Shown here: one piece after another, positions 1 to 11,452 of the stretch | How the letters are laid out: each line of letters starts with the position of its first letter | How positions within the stretch are numbered: the stretch's first letter is position 1 | DNA from: Aplidium turbinatum | Taxonomy: Eukaryota; Chordata; Ascidiacea; Aplousobranchia; Polyclinidae | Assembly: GCA_918807975.1 (NCBI GenBank) | Contig: OU964930.1 | Coordinates: 15,494,372 to 15,558,371, forward strand | Direction: 5' to 3' | Length of the DNA: 64,000 bases | Translations under genes and position numbers: made by a program | The notes under the pieces: model-generated | The model's database searches: none | Seen by the model: only the letters and a program-made list of their open reading frames with translations | Told to the model about the DNA's origin: nothing

Positions 1-2221
1 CCAGGGCTTGATTGCAGTAAATTTCTGCAATGAGTTTCGTTCACTTCGACAAAAGTATTCCGCTCTTTCCATAACAGGCTACGATAAGCATTCTAACAAA
101 TCAACACAACGTCTGGCAAAGCTACTCTGTATATTTCAAGCATAAGCACACATATCCCATTGAGTAGATCCGTCCATAAAAAGCAAAGTAGGCTACACCG
201 ACCAAGAGATAAAATACAATCTGTTATATTGTTTTCTACACAAAATGCAAAGTACAGTACCATAAACAAGAGAAATACAATTAACAATAACATGTAATAT
301 GCTAGGTTTGCACGATTCTGAAAAGGAATAAAATAATAGCTGGCTGTTCAAATATAAGAATTCACTCTCTGGTTTGTCACAAAGTAAGACATTTTTTGCC
401 AACGCATTGTGACGGTTCTGAAAAGTATAATATACAGAAAAACATCATATGATATTTGAACAGATCATTCTGATTGATTAGAAATGTGCAAAAACTGCAG
501 AAAAAACAAACAATAATGCTTTCGGTTATGTCATAAGTTACTAGCACCATTGTCAACGGATTGCAGGAGTAGTAGAGAGGCTTTCGCTTTAAAAATTTAT
601 CAAACAGTTTCTACGCAAAACAAGTAGATTAAAGCTCATCCAGGCTATATTGCTTTCCAAACTCCAGCAATGCAAGGTCAAGTAGGCTACAACACCAAAT
701 CAAACGCCCGAATCCAGATCAAACGGCGCTAGTACGGCTCTCGGGGTGTGCGCTAGAGCAACACATTTCGAGACTGCTCTCCATTTAACGGCATCTAATG
801 GATGGAATAGTTTCCCGGCAACAAGACTTCAACAATCGGAAACTTCACTCTGTCAATCTCGGTAACTGGGCTTGCGTCAGGGGTTGAAAGCCTCTACAAG
901 ATTGCGAAGCTACCAGGAATAACCTATCAAAGGCTTTGTCAGTCCGAGGATAAAGATTAAAACCAAGCGTTACCACTGACTGGCGACATTTAAACACTGC
1001 TTCTAACATAAAAACCTTCTTTGTTGACGAAGTATCTGCATGAATTTGTAACGTTCGGCAAATGATTTTTTTTTAATGCGCAACCTATTAAACAACATTT
1101 GTCATCTCGGAAGAACGTACGTTGCTAAATCACAAAAATGTGTGATGCGGCGGAGAATCCTGGTTCTCCGCATTACACGTTTTTAAACACAGATGAAAAT
1201 TGTAAACCATTTTGATTACTCGTTTGGTCGCATTTTTAAGCGATAAACGTAAAGTGCTTTTAAAAGAACGGATTGTAAAATGCCTTTGGGCGTCTGTCCA
1301 AACTTGTTCGTAGGCCACTGTATGAGAGGAAATATTGAGGTATTGCTGACAAAAGAGAGACGTCCCATCAAAGGTGCGCCAGACAAGCAGGATTGAGTTA
1401 ACCCAGCAGTTGGATACATGCATACCATTTCTTTGGAAATCACAACCCAGACCGAAAGACAATTCTTGCACTTTTCCAAAAACCTGTTGAGTTGACATGG
1501 AATGACCCAACAGCTATTAGAACGTGCACTTTTGAGTTAGAAATCAAGATCGTAGTGAAAATGCAGTCGTTCTTTTAATATTTAGCTAAACATTTTCTAA
1601 TTTATACAACAAAGAATGCATAAAACAATAATTTAAATAAAAGTTAAATCGTTGCTTAATTTAAATTTAAGCTTAAGATTAAATTACAACATAATTATGA
1701 ATCTTGAAAATATACTGTGCGGGAACAGTCACAGACATCGTGTTACGTTAACCAGTCTATACTTATAACGTTGATTTAAGGCAAAAAGGAGTTGTTCCAA
1801 TGTAAAAACAATGTAATTTCTGATTGCATACTGCATTTAATATCTAAAACCTGTGTACTTAAGAGGAGGAAGACGAAAACACCCCACAAACAAACAAAGC
1901 AAAGCTGACGAAACTTAAGAATAATTCTGCTACAAAAATCAAGGTCCACATAGAAATGTCCAAGTCTTTGGAATAAGCGCATGAAAACCACTAAATTACA
2001 ATTCCCAGTTCACAAATCAGCGCTTTTGTACATTGGATCAGTGTAATAGCAAGCTGATTTGCCAGCTGGGCAAAGCTGCTCAGAAATGCCCACTCCGTGA
2101 GGCATGATGTGGGACAAATGAAGAAACAGAGCTAGAGGCTTGCATGCACAGTAGAACGTCCAAACGTAAACATCAGACGCTTGGGCCAACGTTAGCACCA
2201 CCATACAACTGCGTACAACAT
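1..2221. other. Intergenic flank with one SINE copy
   Basis: I see no convincing gene here. The open frames in this stretch (for example near 93-402 and 1130-1510 on the minus strand) have no recognisable domain, no splice-supported extension and low-complexity composition. The only interpretable component is a SINE copy at about 697-965. Confidence 0.5.
697..965 (+). repeat. tRNA-derived SINE, head-degraded copy
   Basis: The body matches the copy at 10461-10775 block by block: tcggggtgtgcgct, gactgctctccatt, ggcatctaatggatggaat, acttcaacaatcggaaactt, gcctctacaag and cagtccgaggataaagatt. The tRNA-like head is eroded and box A cannot be found. The 3' end stops at the aaagatt motif without the (TCAA) tail. 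Confidence 0.75.
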
Positions 2222-3315
2222 TAGGGTGGCCCCTTTTGAGGCAATTTTTTCATTTTAACTTGCCTGGTGAATGGATGAGCCGAAGAATCTTTTTCAAGAA
2301 ATGCAATTGCAAAAGAATCTATTCAATGGCAATGAAGTGGTCCTAGTCATTCAACAGAGTGTTTAACAAAATTGCTTTTTTGCTCATCCCGAAAACGTGC
2401 TTTTGGCAATGCTTAGGCGATGATAACAAAACCATCACAGCTAATGCAGTCAAACTAATCTCTAAGATTAGGCGCACCACCAATGATGAAAGTCAATCGT
2501 AAAATTCTTCAGTGAAGAGTTTCACCTTCCCAAATTAAATTTTGAGGCAACATCTTATACAGAAATGATAACCATATATGGCAGTGGGTGCTCCACAATA
2601 TCTTACCTCTCCAACAAAAAAGAAATCATGCCCTTAAATGAACCTCTCCTGACCAAACCATGCATTAACATTAAGCAATTTGTGGAACATCCTTTTCATC
2701 TAAATTATCCAAGTCACACTCAATCTGTAGAAAATGGAGTTAAACTGGCAACAACAGCAACTGGGCGGATAGCCAAGCAAAAGCGACAAATTGGTGAAGT
2801 TTTGGGCACCACAGAAGGAAAAAAGGCCATGGGTCCGGAAAAAGTATTATGTCACCAGAAAATCCAAGCAAACATAGATTCTATTGTGTGAAATGCGATG
2901 TGCTGTTACTTCTTGGTTAATAAATTACAAGTAGTGCTTTCATCACTTTGTCTTTTGCCTAACTCTCAGAAAGAAATCATATCATTTCATCGGTCAATTA
3001 AAGAAGCATTTACATTGATACTATAAAATGAATTAATAAAAAGTTGTTCAAATCTTGAATTAAGGCATGCAAATGTCTTCCTTTCTGAAAAACAATAAAA
3101 CTAAATACCAACAACATATATCTAGCTCAAATAGTACTAATTTTATCATTAAAAACGTGATTTAGGGGGCTCGATTTAAAAATGCTGTTGGGGCAGGGTC
3201 TAAACAGGGTCAGATTTCAAAAAAAAAAATGGATTTATTAATATTTTGGGCTAAGGCAAAAATTTATCACTCAGGCAAATTGAAATGAAAAAATTGCCTC
3301 AAAAGGGGCCACCCT
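2222..3315. mobile_element. DNA transposon remnant with ~45-bp terminal inverted repeats
   Basis: The left end tagggtggccccttttgagg recurs inverted at 3271-3315, and the pairing extends about 45 bp with few mismatches. Flanking DNA shows an imperfect direct repeat (gcgtacaacat on the left, gcgtacatat on the right). A plus-strand open frame at 2565-2891 (108 aa) contains a PSHTQSVENGVKLAT block resembling the P(C/S)HTQ(A/S)VER..KLVT motif that I recall from uncharacterised transposon proteins of hydra and insects. That family link is from memory and unverified. The frame is short, so the element is a remnant or non-autonomous. It ends only 47 bp beyond the SLC35A stop codon. Confidence 0.7.
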
Positions 3316-3362
3316 AGCGTACATATTATGTTTGAATGAAAAAGTTGAATTACACCAGAAAA

Positions 3363-6300
3363 TTATGCATTTGTTGTCTTGGGAATGGATATAATATTCG
3401 CTTCTGGCTTTGGTATGCTGTAGACAGACACTGCAGCTATAACCATAGCCGCTCCGACTAAAAACATGAGGGTGATGACGTAATGAAACAAAAAGATGGC
3501 CGCTACAGTTGATACCACAATGGCAATTGATGTGGCAAATCCTTTCAAGATGTTGTCAGCATATTTTATAACCACAGCGACCAGTAGGCCTCCAAATGCT
3601 TGAATCAAAATTGTTAACCAGGCCAACGAATAGTAACCAAAGAAAAAACCTTTCTCTGCTACATTTGAGCCGTCATTTTCGTATACTGCAACCATACCAA
3701 AGAGAGCGCCGAATACACTCAGTTGCACATTTCGTAACCATATGGAACCTTTTGAACCTTTCAATATCTTCTCAAAGTACACTCCAGCAAAACCCGATGA
3801 CACACAAGACAATATTACAGCCCCCAAACCAAGCAAGGTATTCTGGGCGACACTGGAATTACTTTTTTCTTTGGGGTGCGATGTTTGGACTTCAACCTGT
3901 AAGAAGCAGTAAAAATACACTCGGGAATAACCACACTTTCTGTATATAATATATATATTATGTTTTATGGTAGTATCATGGATACTGCATTCATAATGAC
4001 AGCTTTTAACCATCAAACGAAAATCTATCCGTTTCAATTTGAAGAGCTTGCGCAAATATTCTATAACCATCCCGATATGTGTGATGGTTGACAAAAGCGT
4101 TTTATGCTTTCCGGTATTTGTCATACAGAACTGGAAAGAAAAAAACAATCCTGTTTGCATTGATTCAAGGTCCGTAAACATTGAATCAACTGTAAAAGGG
4201 CCAAATTTTGCGAACTAAACTGGCACCCAGATGCAATTTATAAAACCATTACAATCAATTTGAAAATTGTCGTTGTACAAAAATGTACAATGGGGTTAAA
4301 ACAGATATTGAATACAAAGTTTACAAACCATGTAGCGATCTACTGCATTGGCGTCCATTGTTTACTGAAATAAGCCAATTCCAGGGGGGCGAAAATTTCC
4401 AGCTAATTCTGCAAGCAATTTCTAAAAGTTGCCTATTTTCAGCCTAAACGATTATAATGCACTATGTATTTGTGGACTCGCATATCAGTCTGTTGTGATT
4501 GTCGTGCAAAATTCTGCGCATTATTTAATTTGGTTGTAATTGCGTAACTTGACCAAACGCTCTGGAAGACACACAGCCTTCTAATTTGGCGCCGACAATT
4601 GCCGAGTTAATACGTAAATGTTGAAGTAGCTTAATCGTACAAAATATGAATTGCGTCGGCAAAAAAAGTGCCAACGCAAATTTCGAACATGTTGTTAATG
4701 ACGAAAACCCAGTTAGCACATCAACTCTTTTTAGATTGATTCAACACTAGCAAACGTTGAATCAGATAAAAAAGGGCTGATGTCTGCCAACCGAAAAATC
4801 AAAAAGAAAAGATGTTCAGTGGTCTCCATCGCAAATAGAAATTTTGTGGCTTTAAAATTCTCAACATTTGCTTCTTCAATTTTCGTGCCGAAATTATCGC
4901 ACAATTTAAAAATACTTATGCAAATATGCAAGTTACTGTTAAACGATGAAGATTGAATATTACCGTTGTTGGTGGGTGTTGTATCGCTTTAAACTTTTCG
5001 AGCACTTTTACTTTATTTTCTCGTGTTTTTCTGTAAATTTTTTGTGTGATCAGCTGCCTGCATTAACGACGTCTATTACCGCTATTATTACCCAGCCGAG
5101 CTTATATACCATTGTTTCATACGGCCGCTAAGGTTTAAGATCGACTGCAACGATCATAGATTACGTAATGAAAACAATTATATATAAAAAAAAAAATCGC
5201 TTACAACAGCTCTTTTTGCTTAACCAATAGTGAATATTTTCCAAAAAGCAAGTTATTTTGTTTCGTGAGCCTTGCATATTAAATAATTACATAAATTTTA
5301 GAATCGTAATGAAATCATTAAATTCGAAAATGCAATTTGAATCCTGGCAAATAAACGTGTTCAAAGATTTTACTTCGGCAATTGCCGACTCCATGTCGCA
5401 ATCTGTAATTTTACGTTGGCAATCATTTTTGCTAAAGTAAATATATGCCAAGTTCGAAGGCTGGACACATAGCGAATACCCTTGCATAGCATGCTTATGT
5501 AGTATCAGTTAAATACAACGCAGTGAATGCCGTTCGTTCAGCATTGAATTCGTTGGTCTATCAAACAAAACTATCACCACAAAACAAATAAGCAAAGAGA
5601 GAGAAAAAAAAAACGCAACAGCTTATTTAAATATTGGTAGCGATTTTCGTTTCAGACTCTTGATAAATAGCTTGAACAGTTTTAGCGAAATTGAACTTTT
5701 CTTGCTAGCCTGTTAGACTACATTATGTGCATTGGCGTAACCAGCGCAAAACCGGCAGTTTTCTTACTAAGTTGTTAATATTAACAAAAAACTGAAGGGG
5801 CCAGACATATCTAGCCCCCTTATGTTTTAGACCGGAGGAGGCACAACACCCTACCCGCGTAATCGACGCCTATGATCTACTGCAGTGGTTTTCAACCAGG
5901 GTTCCGCGGAAACCTAAGGTTCCGCCAGTAAGTCTAGGGGTTCCGCAAGAAACAGCAGGCTCAAGTTTCTCATTGAATTTTTTATGAGAATAAATGTAAT
6001 TTTTTACAGTTTGTATTTTTATTGTACATAAATAAATCTGAACTTGAGTATTTTAATTTAAGTTTATTAATCAAACGATTTTTTTGCATAAGGCAATTAA
6101 ATTATTGAACAGGGGTTCCTCGAGCTTTTGGAATGTTTCATTGGGTTCCGTTCCACCAAAAATTGAAAACCACTGATCTACTGTATATACCCAGGTCTTG
6201 CCAACGAGAAAACTGGAGGCCGATGTAGTTTTTAAACTCCAAGCTAAATTAGTTTATGTTCTTTTGAAATGGTAGTTTTCAGAAACAGATTACTAAATCG

Positions 6301-9300
6301 CATCACTGAATCTTAAATCATTGCAAAACTCCTACTAATACGTTAAAAAATGATAAATCTTTTCATATTACCAGTATCCCCAGGCTCTTTTTATTTCCAG
6401 CAGAAGTGACAAAATCTAATCCATTATTTGTATGATAACAATAACACAATAAAATGTACAGAAAGACCATATTTATTAACTGCTACTCAAACTATCAAAT
6501 TACACTAGGCTACTAACAGATCGGCCTCCAGTCAAATTTGAAGCTGCACGTTGGCATGGCCTTTTTATAAAGGCCGACATGGCGCATACAGTACATATTA
6601 TGTTTTCCTTTATTTCATTGTCATATATTTTCACTGAACTCACACTTTAAATCTGTCATGAGAATTGGCTCCGACCTAGGTTTGCATATACACTGTATAC
6701 GCATAGGTCTTGCATCTATACATTAGTAAGTGATGTCAGTGATAAATTGTTTAAGTATTGACGTAACGTGAACACTGAACACAAATCTCTTTTATCAAAG
6801 AAACGATGCTTTCAGTTGATTCTAAAAAATCAAACAAGGTCAGAAAATCTCATAAAGAAGCTCAAGTTCAAATGAGATAATTCACATGAACATACAGGCC
6901 TCGAAATATCCGGCGGTCATAGCGGACATGACCTCCGGAATGACCTCGAATGTCTGCCGAAGCCGACTCATTGGTCGGTCATAAACGACCGCCGCAAAAT
7001 TCTTGACAAAAATAGAGCTAATGCAGAAAAAATATATTTTAAATTTGAATTGTTACAATTTGTTTGTTTAACGCGAACTAATACGGAGCTGAAACAATAG
7101 TAGTACAGGCAATTGCTTTAAAGATCTCATTAGAGTGGCGTGGTTAACGAGCTGATGGCAAAAGTAGCCATTTTTACATCATTTCAACGCCTTGCAATGT
7201 TGCCTTGAAATAAAGTTGTCTGAACTTTTCGGCGAGATATGTATTCTAATTTTAACAATGAGGATTATTGCGTTACATTGATCGTTTGTTAAAAAGAAAC
7301 GTCACAGAGAAGCAAGTCTCAGCTGGGTTTCGCACGTGCTTGGGCGAATGTGGCGACCTCATTCACGCTGATACTGATAGAAATAGAATTTCTGCACAGA
7401 AGGGAGGGTATTAGACACATTTGTCGAATTGTCGGTGCCGGTGCTGAGCTGGAGGTTTACGACCCCGCGCCGGCAGTAATCGCTTGGCACAAAGATTCTA
7501 TAACGCAAAAACCACGGAATAAGTGATCGTAGTTGCTTTTGTAATAAGGAAATTTGGATTGTTGTTTTCAATTGTGTTTATTGCGTCATTACACGACTGT
7601 CATAAATGCACTGATTTATTTGCAAGCAATCTGCTCCAGTATACTTCAGGGTCGGTTAATTAAGCCATCAACCATTGCAGAGTTATTCTGTTGTAGAAAA
7701 TCTTCTTCTACAAACACGACTACACAATTATACAGTAGTGTAATTTCGTGCAAAATCTACATACAAAAAATATGTCCGGTTGAGATATTAAATGTCCGCT
7801 GAAAGGGCCAGTCCTATAGGACATGCTTGACCGCCTGAACAAAGTACAAATTTTGAGGCCTGAACATATACATGGATAATTAGGTCTTCTAACCTGAACT
7901 ATGGCAACACCGGAGAACAACAAAACCATGGAAAACCATTGGAGTTTCGACAAAGATTTCCCAAGCATTGTAACTGAAAACATTGCAGTGGTGAGTATCT
8001 TCAATTGATAAGATACCTGTAACAAGTTATTGCATATAGTTGGAGTATTTTTCTAGCAAGGTAACACTGTGGGATCACTCAAAGGTTTTGTGGGAGTTGC
8101 GACAATCAACATTGATCTTACAGTTTAGAAAAAATAGTTGGTCGGCGGAAGGGGGGTTGGTCGCCTGGTCGGTGGAAGTGGGCAAGATAATTAAAATCAA
8201 CATAAGAGGTCATCAATCATCATTCAAAAAAGGTTGGAAAGCACTGACTGTAATATAACCTGAAGATCAAATATGACAAGGCTTTCTTATGAATTGAGCT
8301 AAACTCATAAAAGTACTCAAGAAATAGTGACTTATCTTGTTTGCAGTATAAAAAACTTTCAACATCAAACTGTAATTTAATATAGACCAGATTGTTCAAA
8401 GCAGCCTACGAATGACACAACTCTGTAAAGAGTTTGAAAAGCTGCTAACAGTAAATTGTCAAGTGATTTTTTTAAATTACAGGAAATAACAATGAAATTG
8501 AAAATGCAAAATCTACACTCTACAGTACCGTAGCTAAAGCTTTCAAATACGGTACTAAAAATTGAGACAACTATATATTTGTAGCACATGGAGAAAACAA
8601 CAGAACACAATCCCACTATGCTGTAACTGTCTTAACCATTTCTAGACTACACTTCAAAATTTTATTCTCTGATCTATTGTTCTCAACGTATTTGTGAAAG
8701 AAGTCAAAGAAGTGCTGAAAAAATACCTGAAATGTAGCAGCTGGAAGGTTTGAGACAGCGACATATAGTAAATTATTTTGAATCATATAAATAAAAGCAG
8801 GCACAGCCAGTTTGGCTGTATCAAGCGGTTGTTGGACAATGTTTGCATAGAGGAATTGGGCAAACGCGAATACATTGCCTAAAAAAGAAAAATTAGTATA
8901 ATTACAAATGAGAACAATTGCTTTCAAAACAAAACATATATAGCCTATGTACATTGTACATTAAATAACAATGATTTATTATTATAAAGTGCACTACTTT
9001 GAAAAAAATTATCCACAAATGTATTGTTATAATTCTAGATGAAATGCTTCTTTTTATGTTTACAGCTTTGCTTTTACATACAACAAAATTAAAAAATACC
9101 ATATTATAATTAAAGTAATTGTTATCATGTCAATTGATTGCATTAAATTGAAATAGTAAAAACCTTTGTGCTCAAACAGTATGATCACTAGACAGGCAGT
9201 TAATTTAAAGACTTCTCCAACCACTACTGCTGTTGTTGAAAAGAAATGATCTCCTGGTATTGTTCTGACATGTCGCATTGTTAGAATCAACGCTGCATTT

Positions 9301-10126
9301 TGAATGACAAGAAGAACCAAAGAAACGTACTTCAGATTTGCTGAAAGTATATAAGCATGTTGTTATTATTAGTAAGTCCAGGTTTCTTTCAAAATGTTAA
9401 ACATTGCAACTACCAAACACACAATAAAATACATTCAATTTGAAATGCAGGCGAGTAATCGTTCCTAAAGCCTACTCCTTTAACAAATCAATTGTTTTTT
9501 TTTGCATCAGAATCTGAAATCCCAAATCAAATCTTATCTAATATTAAGTAAAATTAGAGCTCAACCGATATCACTTTATCAGGTCGATAGCGATATTTAT
9601 GAAATTGTTAGACCGATACCGATGTATATCAACTACTGGTATACCGTACCGTACACAAAAAATTGTTACCAACAACGTTGCTAGGCCAAGCAACAAACCA
9701 GTCCAAGAAAGTTTATGCATTGGTTGCTGTAATGGAAAAATAATTCTTAACACTAATAACAAAAAAGAAACAACCAAATGCAATACTGTTTTGTGTTCAA
9801 TTCAATAATCAAAAGGAAAATTACCTGTAAAATAAATAGCTTTCAAATGCCCACCCACAAAGTTGAACCGGAACTCATTAATCTAGCTACGGTATTTCTT
9901 TGTTTATAAAGTCAATAGCTTAATCAACTGAGCTATTGGAGAAGACAAAGCGACTTCAGAAAGCATTATTACAACTACTGCATCACAGTTCAGTTTATTT
10001 TGTTGGCAAAAAAGAAAGAAAAAAAAGAAAATATACAAAAACACAAATAATTCGAACAACAAGGATGGCAGTGACCTTGGTACCTTATTATACCTTATTA
10101 TCTACCTCACCTGCCATCTTTGACAT
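3363..10126 (-). CDS. SLC35A2: Nucleotide-sugar transporter (UDP-galactose/UDP-GlcNAc translocator type), five coding exons
   Basis: This is a Golgi/ER antiporter of the SLC35A family that moves UDP-sugars into the lumen for glycosylation. Coding exons in transcript order are 10126-10111, 9340-9164, 8878-8727, 8016-7894 and 3896-3363. All junctions are GT-AG, the phases agree throughout (1,1,0,0), and the total is 1002 nt, giving 333 aa plus stop, close to SLC35A3. The protein begins [17 protein letters not shown]. Family blocks visible are [51 protein letters not shown] and [14 protein letters not shown]; about ten hydrophobic segments follow family spacing. FSTTAVV and LRNVQL fit A2 slightly better than A3, but one invertebrate gene may be ancestral to both. 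The last intron is about 4 kb and full of repeats; the others are short. The initiator was chosen because the 16-nt exon ends in GCAG|GTGAGG in the required phase. Confidence 0.93.
4712..4791. repeat. Short foldback palindrome (shared family)
   Basis: Two arms of about 34 nt pair with mismatches around a 10-nt loop. The arm core is gattgattcaac on the left and gttgaatcagat on the right. The same core recurs in the palindromes at 38998-39081 and 57557-57638. It lies in the large SLC35A intron. Confidence 0.55.
5883..6175. mobile_element. hAT-type MITE, 293 bp
   Basis: It begins cagtggttttcaacc and ends with the inverted match ttgaaaaccactg. It is flanked by a perfect 8-bp target duplication, atctactg, at 5875-5882 and 6176-6183. 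No coding capacity is present. CAGTGGTT..CAACC termini and 8-bp duplications are typical of hAT (Charlie-like) MITEs. It sits in the last SLC35A intron. Confidence 0.88.
6896..7861. mobile_element. hAT-like non-autonomous element, ~966 bp
   Basis: The ends aggcctcgaaat and atttgaggcct-type inverted matches (ttttgaggcct) are flanked by gaacatac on the left and gaacatat on the right, an 8-bp target duplication with one difference. Subterminal cggtcat/gaccg words also occur inverted near both ends. No transposase motif is recognisable. The right end lies 32 bp downstream, in transcript sense, of an SLC35A exon. Confidence 0.6.
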
Positions 10127-10460
10127 TAGTGAAGGTTTTCCCTTCCCTGGACTTCCGGCAATTACTGGAAGAAAATTGGAGTTTTTCTGGCTATTTTCCA
10201 TATTAAATTACATATGCACAATATTACTTTATTTTATCGGTTGGACAACATTTAACTAATTATAACTGAAAAGCAATTGAACAACATAATTGTTTCTTTG
10301 ATACAATGTAAAAGAGTTTAGTATCTACAGTTCTAATTTTAGTTGCAAGAAAAAGCGCTTTGTGCATTTTTATCAGATTTTTTTGGATTGGAAAGCTGCC
10401 CATTTATGTAGGTTGCACGTAAAAAATACTCATTTACAAATCTAGAGTTACAAGCCCGTG

Positions 10461-10775
10461 TCCGCCCCGATAGCTCAGTTGGTTAGCGCGTGACTTCTGA
10501 AACAAAGAAGCTTCAAGATCAAGCCGCGTTGGTTTGACTCTCGGGGTGTGCGCTTGAGCAACGCACGTTGAGGACTGCTCTCCATTCAGCGGCATCTAAT
10601 GGATGGAATAATTTCCCTGGCAATAAGACTTCAACAATCGGAAACTTCACTCTGTCTATCTCGGTGACCGGGCCTGCGTCAGTGATTCAAAGCCTCTACA
10701 AGTATGCGAAACACCCAAGATTAAGCTCTGCAAGAAGCTTTCCCAGTCCGAGGATAAAGATTCAATCAATCAATT
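10461..10775 (+). repeat. tRNA-derived SINE, best copy in window
   Basis: The head has a clear pol III box A (tagctcagttgg at 10471-10482) and a box B-like ggtttgactc at 10531-10540. A non-tRNA body of about 220 bp follows and ends in a simple tail, ttcaatcaatcaatta. Other traces of this family are at 697-965, 14061-14100, 48906-49125, 49901-50098 (minus) and 56075-56196 (minus). The tail unit equals that of the LINE at 38745-43674. Confidence 0.88.
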
Positions 10776-11109
10776 AGCCAAATCACAGAACGAAACAAGG
10801 TGTGCAATTGTGGGGTTATCATTCAGTTTTTCTATAATCAAGATTCATATGATGCCTGTCAGGGCCTCTGAGAGAAATTTTCACTAGGGGTACGAAAAGT
10901 CATTCCGGGCCCCCTTTGTCTTTGGAAAAACGCGTGAAGTTTGCTTAACCGTATTGCACACCATACAACATTTTACTGCAGAATTGGACATCTGTGCGCA
11001 ATAATAATTATCAGGCTTCAATAAAACTAGAAAATTTTGAAACATTACTTTGAATTTAAATCATTCTGAGGGCATGTTCAACAAAAATTTGGGTATGAAT
11101 AATACTGCA

Positions 11110-11450
11110 AAATGGGGCAGTCCGGTGGCATAACAAAAGGATAAGACCATGCTTTCTTTGGCATTTTCGGAAATAAAGCTATGTCTCTATGTTGAGTCTG
11201 GATGCAACCTATTTCGTCCGTGAAAAATTCGTACCCTGAAATCGGAGTAACAAAGTCATATTTCGACCTATTTAGTCGCCTGAAAAGATCGAGAGAAATT
11301 TTGAAATGTTTGCGGCAACTCCAATCAGCGACTTCGGCTCTGTTGTTTTTTTTCTCGATCTTTTCAGGATACGAAATGTTCAGGGGCCGAAATAGGTTGC
11401 ACCCGTTGAGTCTCTATGTTTTCTTGTTGCTAATTCCTTGTTGAAGTCAC
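11110..11450. mobile_element. Copy of the 19.8-kb MITE family, interrupted by a second MITE
   Basis: The flanks of the inner element (words such as ccggtggca, aaaaggataaga, ggaaataaagct, tctctatgttttcttgttgc) match, in reverse orientation, the interior of the hAT MITE at 19791-20281 (about 19985-20105). I could not place the outer ends of this copy with confidence. The matching core breaks exactly where the 206-bp element at 11200-11405 is inserted. Confidence 0.6.
11200..11405. mobile_element. 206-bp MITE with 8-bp target duplication
   Basis: The ends ggatgcaacctatttcg and cgaaataggttgcacccg are inverted repeats. The direct repeat ttgagtct stands immediately outside both ends (11192-11199 and 11406-11413). 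Inside, cctgaaaagatcgaga also recurs inverted. There is no coding potential. An 8-bp duplication suggests hAT, although the termini lack the usual CAG. Confidence 0.72.
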
Positions 11451-11452
11451 TT

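Noticed and set aside
1130-1510. 126-aa minus-strand frame as a gene
   Set aside because: No domain, and an overlapping frame on the same strand. No splice-supported extension.
9571-9783. Hydrophobic minus-strand frame as first exon of SLC35A
   Set aside because: Its possible donor leaves a phase that does not join the exon at 9340, and the sequence does not match family N-termini. The 16-nt exon at 10111-10126 fits exactly.
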